From Planctomycetota bacterium (lineage in GTDB: Bacteria; Planctomycetota; Phycisphaerae; Sedimentisphaerales; Anaerobacaceae), in NCBI GenBank assembly GCA_022566315.1, contig JADFJC010000011.1:1-57712 (forward strand): DNA of 57,712 nt, written 5' to 3'. Shown one piece after another: positions 43,840 to 52,854 of the stretch (positions within the stretch are counted from its first letter, which is position 1; every line of letters starts with the position of its first letter). Under the pieces are notes generated by a model. It ran no database searches. It was not told the DNA's origin and worked only from the letters and a program-made list of their open reading frames with translations. Position numbers and translations under genes: made by a program.

Positions 43840-45078
43840 TTGGAGACGACTAAAAAGGCGCCTGCGAGTCTTCGAGAGAAGCTCAAGTTTATGGGCCCCG
43901 GCATGGTCCTGGCAGCGCTGGCCATAGGGTCCGGCGAAATTATACTGACGCCAAGAAGCGGCGCGCAGTATGGGTTCGCGCTGCTATGGGTGCCCATTCT
44001 GGTCATCGTTTACAAAGCGGCGTTCAGCGAAGGCCTCGCCAGACTGACTATCGCCTCCGGAGATGATGTGTTTCGTGCCTTCGATTGGTTGCCCGGTCCC
44101 CGGCACTGGGCCCAGTACTTTATCATATTCGTCTTTTCCCTGGACATGATAGGTTACGGTGGCATCGCTCTGGCCGTGGGCTCCGCTCTCGTTGGTCTGT
44201 TTCCAAGCCTCGATATTCGGGTGGCAGCCCTTTGTGCCATGGCCCTGGTACCCGTTCTGCTGCACACAGGTTCCTACCGGTTTTTCGAGAAGGTCGTTGT
44301 GGCAATGTGTGTCGTACTCATCGCGGGCGTGATCTACACACTATTTCAGGTCCCGTTGCCAGCCGAAGAGATCGCGCGCGGACTCGTGCCCAGGGTCCCG
44401 CAAGGTTCCGTAGGCACCATCATGGGCCTTATGGGCTGGATCGGCGCCGGCACGACCACTCTGCTCTATTCTTCGTGGATCAACGAGAAGATCGGTAAGG
44501 CACGGAACGAAGAAGACTATCGCCGGTGGTTGTCCACAATGCGGATTGACTGCCTTGTCTCATATACACTTATTCTCGGGGTTTCTTTTGCATTCCTCGC
44601 CATGGGCGTGGCTACTCTACATGCCCAGGGTCTTGTGCCAGAGAAGCGAGAGATCATGGTGACCCTGTCCAGGATGCTTGACTTCTTTCCCAGAGGCCGC
44701 GAAACGTTCCTGGTCGTCGCGTTTTTCGCTCTGTTCAGCACCGTAGTCAGTTGCATGGACGGGAAAAGCCGGGCAATTGCCTCCATGCTGACCGGCATCT
44801 CGCCGCAGTTCTCCAACAAACTCAAAAGCTACCGCATCGTAATGGGCGCATACCTCGTCATTATAGCCGTGACCATACTTCTCGGTGACAACCAGCCTGG
44901 CGCCATCATCAACATGGTCGCCGCCATGAACGCAGTCGTTTTCGGTCTGCTCGGCTTCGCCCTCCTCTACCTCGACCGCAAACTGCCCACTTACGCCCGA
45001 AGCCACCCTGCCTTGCGGTGCATAGTATTCGCCGGAAGTGCCATCTTCCTCGGCTTCGCTTTCCTGAAACTGCTTTGA
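43840..45078 (+). CDS. Nramp-like (divergent) membrane transporter
   Basis: 412 residues. The start is TTG 43840 with GGAGGTGA about six bases upstream. About eleven membrane helices are visible. The first helix reads GPGMVLAALAIGSGEI where classical Nramp manganese/iron transporters have DPGN. The helix that should carry the MPH metal-binding motif reads IMGLMGWIGAGTTTLLYSSW. The fold is therefore Nramp-like, but both metal-binding motifs are missing, so the substrate is unlikely to be manganese or iron; magnesium, another ion or an organic solute are possible. C-terminal helices include AIINMVAAMNAVVFGLLGFA. The gene stands alone between a long repeat-bearing spacer and a perfect hairpin. 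Confidence 0.85.
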   Translation: METTKKAPASLREKLKFMGPGMVLAALAIGSGEIILTPRSGAQYGFALLWVPILVIVYKAAFSEGLARLTIASGDDVFRAFDWLPGPRHWAQYFIIFVFSLDMIGYGGIALAVGSALVGLFPSLDIRVAALCAMALVPVLLHTGSYRFFEKVVVAMCVVLIAGVIYTLFQVPLPAEEIARGLVPRVPQGSVGTIMGLMGWIGAGTTTLLYSSWINEKIGKARNEEDYRRWLSTMRIDCLVSYTLILGVSFAFLAMGVATLHAQGLVPEKREIMVTLSRMLDFFPRGRETFLVVAFFALFSTVVSCMDGKSRAIASMLTGISPQFSNKLKSYRIVMGAYLVIIAVTILLGDNQPGAIINMVAAMNAVVFGLLGFALLYLDRKLPTYARSHPALRCIVFAGSAIFLGFAFLKLL

Positions 45079-45446
45079 CGGCAACAGTCTGAGTACTCCG
45101 GACCGGTCACCTCTGTGCTTATCAAGCAGGCATCGGACCGCTGCAACACCGCTGGACTTCAATTGAATGTGCTTTGGGAAGTCTTTTCCCAGGCTCAACG
45201 ATTATTGTTCCAGCAGGGGCTTCTCACGAACTGCAAAATGTCAGAATCCTGACATTTTGCAGTTCATACTCAGACATCGACAGCCTCATTAGGGAGATGT
45301 TGGAGAGGTGTTTGGGGAGGAGGGAGGAAGTTTGAATTATGCAGGCAGACTTGTTAGAATGTTAGAGAAGATGCTCAGTCCCGATGTGTCAGAATAGCTG
45401 AGGAAGGAAATCCAATGTTATATGGGAAACTATGTAAGGGAACACT
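45079..45446. other. Intergenic region between transporter and GH32 gene
   Basis: 368 bases. The only structure seen is the perfect hairpin at 45228-45265. No gene is recognisable. Confidence 0.5.
45228..45265. repeat. Perfect 17-bp inverted repeat with 4-base loop
   Basis: GAACTGCAAAATGTCAG, loop AATC, CTGACATTTTGCAGTTC. It has no following T run, so it is not a standard intrinsic terminator. It lies 150 bases after the transporter gene and 182 before the GH32 gene. It may be a mobile palindrome, a regulator site or an RNA processing signal. Confidence 0.85.
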
Positions 45447-47513
45447 ATGAAGACAATAATGGTAAGCCTGGTGATAGGTTTCGCAACGCTTTCTCTTTGC
45501 GGTGCGGACGCGGCCAAAACGGACAAGACGCTGGTCGTATGGGTTGCTCCAGCTAATCTTACTCATCGTGGAGGCAGCGCGCTTACGATCCAGAGTGGCG
45601 ATCAGTTTGACGGCATAGTTTTTGGCGAGCTGCAGGCAGGCAAATGGATGGCTGGCAGCGACTTTCATAAGCGTACGGAGAAAGCCCAGGATGACTACAT
45701 CCTCGAGACTGCGGACAACAAGACAATGGTCCAGATGGCTGTCGTCTACAAGGGTGACGAGATACGGATCTACCGCAATGGTGAGGTTTATGCATCGTAT
45801 CAGGCTAAGAACATTGATTTGTTAAGCAGTAAGAATAATATTGCTGTCTTCGGTTTGAGACACGTTGGAGCAGCAGGTGGCCACATCTCCGGAGCAATAG
45901 AAGACGCCCGTATCTATAGTACGGCCTTGACTGTCGATGAGATTAAATCACTCCAACCGAACAGGAAATCAAAAATCGAACCCTACGCATGGTGGGATTT
46001 CGAGGGCGGCAAGGTTGAGGATCGTACAGGTCGATTTGCACACAGCAGAATGAAGAACGGAGCGAAGCTGGCGGACGGCAAACTGGTTCTCGGCGAAAAC
46101 TCTGTCCTGGTTGCTGCTGTTACTGAAGATGGCGTCAAGATAGCCACCCGGGGTCCAGCCCCGCGACCACCTGCCCCTCCGTATGTCGAGGAAACACCGG
46201 CTATGCCGAAAGATGTGCCGGCTAACTGGCTAACATACCATCTTGCCCATCCGGGCCCGGGTGTCGGTATGCCAGGCGATCCCAACCCCGCTTTTTACTA
46301 CAAAGGCCGCTATCATCTGCATTATATTTACAAAAACAAGCACGGCTTTGCGTTTGCTCACGTATCCAGCAAAGACATGGTTACCTGGAAGTGGCACCCC
46401 ACCGTACTTGTCAGGCCCAATACGGGTCACGGAATGTTCAGTGGTACAGGATTCTTCACTAAGAACGGCCGGCCGGCAATGATCTACCATGGCCAGGGAT
46501 CCGGAAACAACTACCTGGCTTTTGCCCTTGATGATAACCTGGATGAATGGACTAAGCCAGTTGCGGTTAAGCCCAGGACTAAATCCGGGCAGGCGGCCAA
46601 GATACGTATGTGGGACCCTGACTGTTGGTTGAATGGTGATACCTATTATGCGATATCCGGCGGCGGCCCACCTCATTTGATGAAATCTTCGAATCTTAAA
46701 GAGTGGGAGTATCTCGGCCTGTTGCTGCACGAAGACATGCCTGATCTGGGAGTAAGTAAAAATGAAGACGTCTCTTGCGCCAATATGTTTAAGATAGGTG
46801 ATAAGTGGATGCTTCTTTGCATCAGTCATGGGATGGGGTGCCGTTACTACCTTGGCGACTTCAAGGACGAGAAGTATCGTCCCGAGTTCCACGCTATGAT
46901 GAACTGGAAGAACTGGAATTTCTTCGCGCCGGAATCACTGTTGACTCCGGATGGCCGCCGTGTCATGTGGGCCTGGTGCAGGCTTGAGGGCGCCCAGAGC
47001 GCTATCCAGTCACTGCCGCGTGAACTTAGCCTGCATGAGGATGGTGTGTTGCGCATCAAACCGCTGCGGGAACTTAAGAAGCTTCGTTATGATGAGAAGA
47101 ATGAAGGTAATATCATCGTCAAGAGCAATAGCAGCCACATGCTTAAGGATATTTCCGGTGACACTGTAGAGCTGAGCGTCACAATCAAACCAACCAGCGC
47201 CAAAGAATATGGCGTCAGCGTATTCTGCGATAAGGATGGCAGGGGTTTTCCTATCACCATCAAGCCGGAGAGCAAGGTCATGGCAATGGGCGAAATTAAG
47301 CCTCCGTTTGAGCTTAAGAAAGGTGAAGATTTGAATCTTCGTATCTTCCTTGACAAAAGCATGGTCGAGGTATTCGTCAACGATCGCCAGGCCGCCGTAT
47401 ATATGCACCGGCACGATAAGGATAATGTAGGCATAAGCCTGTTCAGCAAAGGTGGTGATATAACGGCCAAAGTCAAAGGCTGGAAAATGAAATCAATCTA
47501 TGCGGGCCAGTAA
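45447..47513 (+). CDS. Exported GH32 family (fructosidase-like) protein with LamG-type domain
   Basis: 688 residues; AAGGGAA precedes the ATG. A signal peptide (VSLVIGFATLSLCGADA) is followed by a concanavalin-like (LamG) domain at about 30-170 (MAVVYKGDEIRIYRNGEVYA, ISGAIEDARIYSTALTVDEI). The GH32 five-bladed propeller covers about 270-520. The usual three acidic residues appear as D278 (GDPNP, for WMNDPNG), D390 (WDPDCW, for RDP) and E440 (KNEDVSC, for ECP). A C-terminal beta-sandwich (about 540-680) ends VEVFVNDRQAAVYMH. GH32 enzymes cleave fructose-containing sugars such as inulin, levan or sucrose. The altered first motif leaves the substrate open. Confidence 0.85.
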   Translation: MKTIMVSLVIGFATLSLCGADAAKTDKTLVVWVAPANLTHRGGSALTIQSGDQFDGIVFGELQAGKWMAGSDFHKRTEKAQDDYILETADNKTMVQMAVVYKGDEIRIYRNGEVYASYQAKNIDLLSSKNNIAVFGLRHVGAAGGHISGAIEDARIYSTALTVDEIKSLQPNRKSKIEPYAWWDFEGGKVEDRTGRFAHSRMKNGAKLADGKLVLGENSVLVAAVTEDGVKIATRGPAPRPPAPPYVEETPAMPKDVPANWLTYHLAHPGPGVGMPGDPNPAFYYKGRYHLHYIYKNKHGFAFAHVSSKDMVTWKWHPTVLVRPNTGHGMFSGTGFFTKNGRPAMIYHGQGSGNNYLAFALDDNLDEWTKPVAVKPRTKSGQAAKIRMWDPDCWLNGDTYYAISGGGPPHLMKSSNLKEWEYLGLLLHEDMPDLGVSKNEDVSCANMFKIGDKWMLLCISHGMGCRYYLGDFKDEKYRPEFHAMMNWKNWNFFAPESLLTPDGRRVMWAWCRLEGAQSAIQSLPRELSLHEDGVLRIKPLRELKKLRYDEKNEGNIIVKSNSSHMLKDISGDTVELSVTIKPTSAKEYGVSVFCDKDGRGFPITIKPESKVMAMGEIKPPFELKKGEDLNLRIFLDKSMVEVFVNDRQAAVYMHRHDKDNVGISLFSKGGDITAKVKGWKMKSIYAGQ

Positions 47514-47608
47514 AGTGCACCAGTTTCTCTTGCTTTCCGGCTCACTGCCGCAATCGCAAGAAAACAACAATCAAATTGACTATCAGTTACACGAAAGGAA
47601 TTATCATC

Positions 47609-50600
47609 ATGAGAAAGTATCCTGCAACGACAATTATTATCGCAGTTGTTACCCTGAACTTTATGAGCATTGCTGCAGGATATGATGTATTGCCGAATCG
47701 CGGGCTGTACGAAGTGAATCACGAGCGGGTGGAGCTGCGAGGCGGATTCTGGGGCCCTCGGCTGAAAAACCACCACGAGGTGACCATCGGCCACGCGCTG
47801 GACTGCTTGGAGCGCAACGGGCACGTCACCAACTTCGACAAGGCGGCTGGAGTATTCGACGGCCCACTCCGAGGCCACCATGCCTTCGATTCGGATATCC
47901 ACAAGGCCATGGAAGGCGCAATGTACTCCTTGCAGCATCACGACGACAGCCAGTTGCGCAAGCGCGTCGAAGGCATTCTCGATCGCATCCTGGCTGCTCA
48001 ACAGAAGAACGGTTTCCTGATCTCCTATTTTATCGTCAATGGGCTTGATAAGAAATGGGAAGACCTGCGTTTGAAGCACCAGATGTACAACGCGGGGCAC
48101 TTTTTCGAGATGGCTGTCGAGCATCATCGGCTCAGCGGGAATCCCAAGGCGCTCGATGCAGCGAAGCGGTTCGCCGACCATATTGACAGCGTTTTCGGAT
48201 ATGGAAAGCGTTATGATGTTGGTGGACATGAGGAAATCGAACTGGCCCTCGTCAAACTGTATCGCGCCACCGGCGAGCGGCGATATCTGGAGTTGTCTCG
48301 CTTCTTGCTCGATGAACGCGGCCATCTTCACGGCACGGAGCGAAGACCCTTCGAGCCAGGTTCGCTGGTCGTGCCGGAGCGGATCAAAGGCCAAACCGAT
48401 GCTGAATATCGCCGTGCAAAGTGGCATGCCAGTCTGCGATGGCGTAATGGCAGGATGCAGGACCACAAGCCGCTGGTCGAGCAGACCGAGGCAGTCGGCC
48501 ATGCTGTGCGGGCCGGATACATTTATTCGGCGATGGCCGATATCGCCCGTTTCATGGACGCCCCCGAATATGAGCGGGCCGTTGACAACCTCTGGCAGGA
48601 TGTGGTCAGTCGCAAGATGTATGTCAACGGGAGCATCGGAACCGCCCAGTATGGCGACGAGGGATTTGGCGATCCGTACCTGCTGCCCAACAGAACTTAT
48701 TGCGAATCGTGTTCGTCCATTGCCTACGTCTTCTGGCAGCACCGGATGAACTTGCTCAAAGCTCAGGCTAAATACGCCGACGTGATGGAACTGACGCTCT
48801 ACAACGGAGTCCTGTCGGGAATCTCGCTCTCGGGCAACGGTTTCTTCTATCAGAACCCGCTGGAAAGCAAAGGGAGCAACCGAAGCTCATGGATCGGCCT
48901 GGCGTGCTGTCCGACGAATCTGACGCGGATCATCCCACAAGTTGGCGGACTGGTTTATGCCCAGGGTAAAAACCGGTTGTATGTCAACCTCTTCGCTTCA
49001 GGAGATGCCTCGGTCAAGATGGATGACGGCGTGAAGGTGAAACTGGCCCAAAAGACCAACTACCCATGGGACGGTCACGTGAAGTTGACGGTCACACCGG
49101 AGCAGGTATCCGATTTCGACCTGTGCTTGCGGATACCGGGCTGGGCGATTGGCCGACCTGTTCCCAGCGATTTGTACCGCTTCGCCGACTCGAAGGTCGC
49201 TGCCGTCGGACTTAAGGTAAACGGACAAACAATTAAAGCCGCACCTAAAGAAGATGGTTACGTCCACCTGAAACGTACGTGGAAGGCCGCCGATGTCGTG
49301 GAATTGGACATGCCGATGCCGGTCCGCAGGGTTTACGCTCACGAGAAAGTCCTGGCCGACCAAGGCAAGGTGTCGCTGATGCGTGGTCCGATCACCTACT
49401 GTATCGAGGCGGTTGATAACCCGAACGTGGACGTCCTTAGCATAGTCTTGCCGCGAGAAGCCGAACTGCGAGCAGAGCATCGACCGGAACTGCTCGGTGG
49501 CGTGACGGTCATTCAGGGCAAAGGCCTTGATAACCAGCAGCGTCCGGTCACTCTGACGGCCGTACCGTATTATTCCTGGACAAACAGGGAAAAAGGAGCG
49601 ATGACGATCTGGATCAATGAAGCTCCTGTCGCATCCGCCGCCTTGCCTGCGACGTCCAGCCCAACCCATGCCCAGCGGGCAGATCAGAGCACGCCACTGA
49701 AACAAGGAGGCAAAAGTCCCATCAAAGTCTTCATCCTTGCCGGCCAGTCAAACATGCAAGGCCAGGGAGTGGTCGAGATGGACGATCCAAAAGATTACAA
49801 TGGTGGCAAGGGAAACCTGGAATATGTTATGGCGAATTCACCTCTTGCTTCCATGTATACTCATCTTAAAGACGCCAATGGACAATGGACGGTGCGTGGC
49901 GATGTATGGGTTCGGTATAAAACCGAAAACCGCGGTTTGCTAAAAGGAGGCTTGGCCATAGGGTTTACAGGATACGGAGGTACCAGCCATATAGGGCCGG
50001 AGCTTCAGATAGGACATGTATTGGGCGACACACTTGAAAACCAGGTTCTGCTCATCAAGACTGCATGGGGAGGTAAAAGCCTGTTTGCCGATTTTCGCCC
50101 TCCCAGTTCCGGCGGTCAAGTGGGTCCCTATTACACCAGGATGTTGCAAGAAGTACAAGAGGCGCTTGATAGCCTCAAGAACGATTTTCCCAATTACGAC
50201 GGCGGCGGATATGAAATTGCTGGTTTTATCTGGCTCCAGGGATGGAATGACATGTTTGATCCGGTAGCCTTGGAGGAATACAAAGAGAATCTGGTCAATC
50301 TCATCAAAGACGTTCGTGCAGAGTGGAATATCCCGAACCTGCCTGTGGTGATAGGCGAACTGGGTAATGGAGGTTCAGATGCCAGTGACAGCATGCTCGC
50401 CATCCGGAAGGCCCAGGCTGCGGCAGCCGCGCATTCAGAGTTCAACGGTACCGTGACATTTGTATCAACCACTGATTTCGCCAGGCCTGCCGAGGAGTCT
50501 CCAAACACAGGCCACGGCCATCATTGGTATGGCAATGCGGAGAGCTATTTCCTGATAGGCAATGCCCTGGGCGAAGGGATGGAGAAGCTGCTGATGGCGG

Positions 50601-50722
50601 CCCAGCCTCGCAAAGGCCCGCTCAAGGTCTTTATCCTTGCCGGCCAGTCGAATATGGACGGTCAGGCCAATGTCAAGACGATAGACTTCCTCGGCGAAGA
50701 CAAGGAGCACGGCGCCTGCTGA
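47609..50722 (+). CDS. GH127 (DUF1680) fused to SASA-type esterase domain
   Basis: About 1037 residues from ATG 47609 (AAAGGA upstream; an in-frame earlier ATG at 47576 lacks a site). A signal peptide (TIIIAVVTLNFMSIAAG) is followed by the DUF1680 barrel (about 35-680). The zinc/cysteine catalytic set known from beta-L-arabinofuranosidase HypBA1 appears as E366 and C368 (CESC) and C433-C434 (ACCPTN). The domain ends VPYYSWTNREKGAMTIW. After a Pro/Ser-rich linker, a SASA/DUF303 sugar acetylesterase domain begins (KVFILAGQSNMQGQG, Ser714 as likely nucleophile) and ends near GHGHHWYGNAESY. A second SASA domain begins (VFILAGQSNMDGQA) but stops after 35 residues at 50722 through a one-base frameshift. 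The gene follows GH32 by 95 bases and is probably co-transcribed with it. Confidence 0.88.
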   Translation: MRKYPATTIIIAVVTLNFMSIAAGYDVLPNRGLYEVNHERVELRGGFWGPRLKNHHEVTIGHALDCLERNGHVTNFDKAAGVFDGPLRGHHAFDSDIHKAMEGAMYSLQHHDDSQLRKRVEGILDRILAAQQKNGFLISYFIVNGLDKKWEDLRLKHQMYNAGHFFEMAVEHHRLSGNPKALDAAKRFADHIDSVFGYGKRYDVGGHEEIELALVKLYRATGERRYLELSRFLLDERGHLHGTERRPFEPGSLVVPERIKGQTDAEYRRAKWHASLRWRNGRMQDHKPLVEQTEAVGHAVRAGYIYSAMADIARFMDAPEYERAVDNLWQDVVSRKMYVNGSIGTAQYGDEGFGDPYLLPNRTYCESCSSIAYVFWQHRMNLLKAQAKYADVMELTLYNGVLSGISLSGNGFFYQNPLESKGSNRSSWIGLACCPTNLTRIIPQVGGLVYAQGKNRLYVNLFASGDASVKMDDGVKVKLAQKTNYPWDGHVKLTVTPEQVSDFDLCLRIPGWAIGRPVPSDLYRFADSKVAAVGLKVNGQTIKAAPKEDGYVHLKRTWKAADVVELDMPMPVRRVYAHEKVLADQGKVSLMRGPITYCIEAVDNPNVDVLSIVLPREAELRAEHRPELLGGVTVIQGKGLDNQQRPVTLTAVPYYSWTNREKGAMTIWINEAPVASAALPATSSPTHAQRADQSTPLKQGGKSPIKVFILAGQSNMQGQGVVEMDDPKDYNGGKGNLEYVMANSPLASMYTHLKDANGQWTVRGDVWVRYKTENRGLLKGGLAIGFTGYGGTSHIGPELQIGHVLGDTLENQVLLIKTAWGGKSLFADFRPPSSGGQVGPYYTRMLQEVQEALDSLKNDFPNYDGGGYEIAGFIWLQGWNDMFDPVALEEYKENLVNLIKDVRAEWNIPNLPVVIGELGNGGSDASDSMLAIRKAQAAAAAHSEFNGTVTFVSTTDFARPAEESPNTGHGHHWYGNAESYFLIGNALGEGMEKLLMAAQPRKGPLKVFILAGQSNMDGQANVKTIDFLGEDKEHGAC

Positions 50723-51072
50723 AAACATTCAAGCCTGACGGCAAAATGCTGGTTACTCGCGACGATGTCTGGGTTGCTCACCGGGGCGTGTACGGAAATC
50801 TCGCCCATGGCTACGGTGGTCGCAAACCCGATGACAGACTCGGCAACAACATTGGACCAGAATATGCCTTCGGCTATTTCATGGGAGAGGCAATGGACGA
50901 GCAAATCTTGTTGATCAAGATCGCCGGTGGCGGCACGAGCCTCTACCGAGATTGGCGTCCTCCCAGTGCCGGATTGCCCGCAGGGACCAAGGCAGAGGAC
51001 ATCGGCGGGATGTATAAGGCCTTGACCAAATACACCCACGAAGCCCTGGACAATCTGAAAAAGTACTTCCAC
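50723..51072 (+). pseudogene. Frameshifted and truncated second SASA esterase domain
   Basis: Directly after the stop of the GH127-SASA gene, another frame reads LLKTFKPDGKMLVTRDDVWV, then GNNIGPEYAFGYFMGEAMDE and LLIKIAGGGTSLYRDWRPPS, a clear SASA continuation. Adding one C at GGCGCCTG (about 50711-50718) would join both frames as EHGALLKTFK. The homology ends at LDNLKKYF near 51072, so the domain lacks its C-terminal catalytic His. A deletion or rearrangement next to the convergent methyltransferase gene is likely. Confidence 0.8.
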
Positions 51073-51128
51073 ATTCGCATTCCCATCTGTTCAGTTATGC
51101 CAAGACCACTTTGGTGCAGGGCGAAACT

Positions 51129-52568
51129 CTATTCTACAGTTTTAATCAGTGTTCTCAGTTCTTTTTTGATCCCGCTGTCCAACGAAATTGGCTCGTGTTC
51201 TCTCATAAGTTTCACAATTCGTTCTTTTGAGCGGGCGTTGATATCTTTGGAACCGGCTTTGACCCATTCTTCACGGGACATCCTGTTCAGGATTTTCGGT
51301 TCGTAATAATCTGTCCTTAAATACTTGAGAGTTGTTTCGTCAGTCATGAAGTTTCCACCGAAGCCTACTCGCTTAATGGCATCCGTACAAAGCCTGTCAT
51401 CGTCAGCCGGTATGCCCTCCATCGCTTTTAAGCTAAATCCTACAAGCTCCTCATCGATTCCAAGCTGAACGGGACAAAAAGCCATGCCCTCCTGAATGTC
51501 ACCGAAGCCGGCGATGCTGGCCGCCCCACTAAGGGCCGGAAGCAGCATCTGGAATGTCCTTTCAATGGCTGATTGAGAGTCTGCTATGAAAGTATCCGAC
51601 CACGGGCCATGTACATCAACCGGAACGTCGAAGATTTCTTTTGTCACCTGGACGCTCCCGGCTGTTATCATGGTCGATTCAATCGAGGCACTCAGACCCA
51701 GTCCAATCCGCCAGTCCATTGTCATAGCAAGAGGATGCAAAAGTACCGGGGCGCCGGGATTGGCTGTCTGGCAGATAACAACACTCGCCAGCAGTTCGGT
51801 ATGAAGCAGCTGCACCATACCGGCCAGCGTTAAAGGTCCGGTGGCGCCGGCAATCGGAAGGTTTGCCATGTAAAGGGGAATGCCATACTTGCCGGCGGTT
51901 ATGAAAACATCAACCGTCAGTTCCGGAAACTTCAGCGGACTGAGCGGAGAATCAAACAGGCTGAAGACTGGTCGTTTCTTGAAGTTTTCCGAACTACCTG
52001 AAACGATTTGGCCCATCTTTACCAGAACGTCGAGGTTTTCTCGGCTGAAGGTTCGGATGTTAACGTGTTTGGATGTGTTCTGGAACAATGTTTCGAGCAC
52101 GACCAGATCCCTTGTTTTTTCCGGTATATCCTGACCGTAAAGCGGTGAGACGACGTCAATAAAGTCAAGTGCATCCAGAACATGAAACAGTTCGACGATG
52201 TCCTTTGTAAGCATGTCCCGGAACTGCCCTGTGTCGATGTCAATGATCTTATCGACTCCGCCGCCGTTTCTGCAAACAGGCAGCCGCATATTGCTTTCTA
52301 CAATGACATCTTTTGATGGTTCCCTGGCCCCAAGGACGAATTTACTTGGGGTTGTGCTCATACATTTCTCGACCAGATCCGGTCTTGCTTTGACAACCTG
52401 TTTCTCAAAATCGACCTGGGCACCGCTGTCCCTGAGCATTTCAAGCGCCCCGCGGTGTTCGACCATAAACCCGTGGGTTTCCAGAAGCTCCATCGCATTG
52501 GCGTGTATCGTCTTGACCTGGTCATCGGAAAAATATCTGATTCGCAATCCATTGTTTTTCGCATTCAT
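51129..52568 (-). CDS. MttB superfamily corrinoid-dependent methyltransferase (non-pyrrolysine type)
   Basis: 479 residues, the normal length for MttB. GGAG lies 13 bases before ATG 52568. Family features: IHANAMELLETHGFMVEH near the N-terminus, NLPIAGATGPLTLAGMVQLL in the barrel, and DVHGPWSDTFIADSQSAIER. The frame has no internal TAG, so it is not a pyrrolysine-containing trimethylamine methyltransferase. Non-Pyl members demethylate glycine betaine, proline betaine, carnitine or related quaternary amines, transferring the methyl group to a corrinoid protein. No corrinoid protein or activating enzyme gene is seen nearby. It is downstream of the second MoxR on the same strand, separated by the heptamer array. 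Confidence 0.9.
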   Translation of the reverse strand: MNAKNNGLRIRYFSDDQVKTIHANAMELLETHGFMVEHRGALEMLRDSGAQVDFEKQVVKARPDLVEKCMSTTPSKFVLGAREPSKDVIVESNMRLPVCRNGGGVDKIIDIDTGQFRDMLTKDIVELFHVLDALDFIDVVSPLYGQDIPEKTRDLVVLETLFQNTSKHVNIRTFSRENLDVLVKMGQIVSGSSENFKKRPVFSLFDSPLSPLKFPELTVDVFITAGKYGIPLYMANLPIAGATGPLTLAGMVQLLHTELLASVVICQTANPGAPVLLHPLAMTMDWRIGLGLSASIESTMITAGSVQVTKEIFDVPVDVHGPWSDTFIADSQSAIERTFQMLLPALSGAASIAGFGDIQEGMAFCPVQLGIDEELVGFSLKAMEGIPADDDRLCTDAIKRVGFGGNFMTDETTLKYLRTDYYEPKILNRMSREEWVKAGSKDINARSKERIVKLMREHEPISLDSGIKKELRTLIKTVE

Positions 52569-52611
52569 TTCTACAGAACTCCATCTGTTTTGGTAAAGTT
52601 TCTATGGCAGG

Positions 52612-52854
<243 letters not shown>

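Noticed and set aside
47498-48742. Minus-strand open frame (414 codons) opposite the GH127 gene
   Set aside because: Antisense shadow of a conserved enzyme; no recognisable domain.
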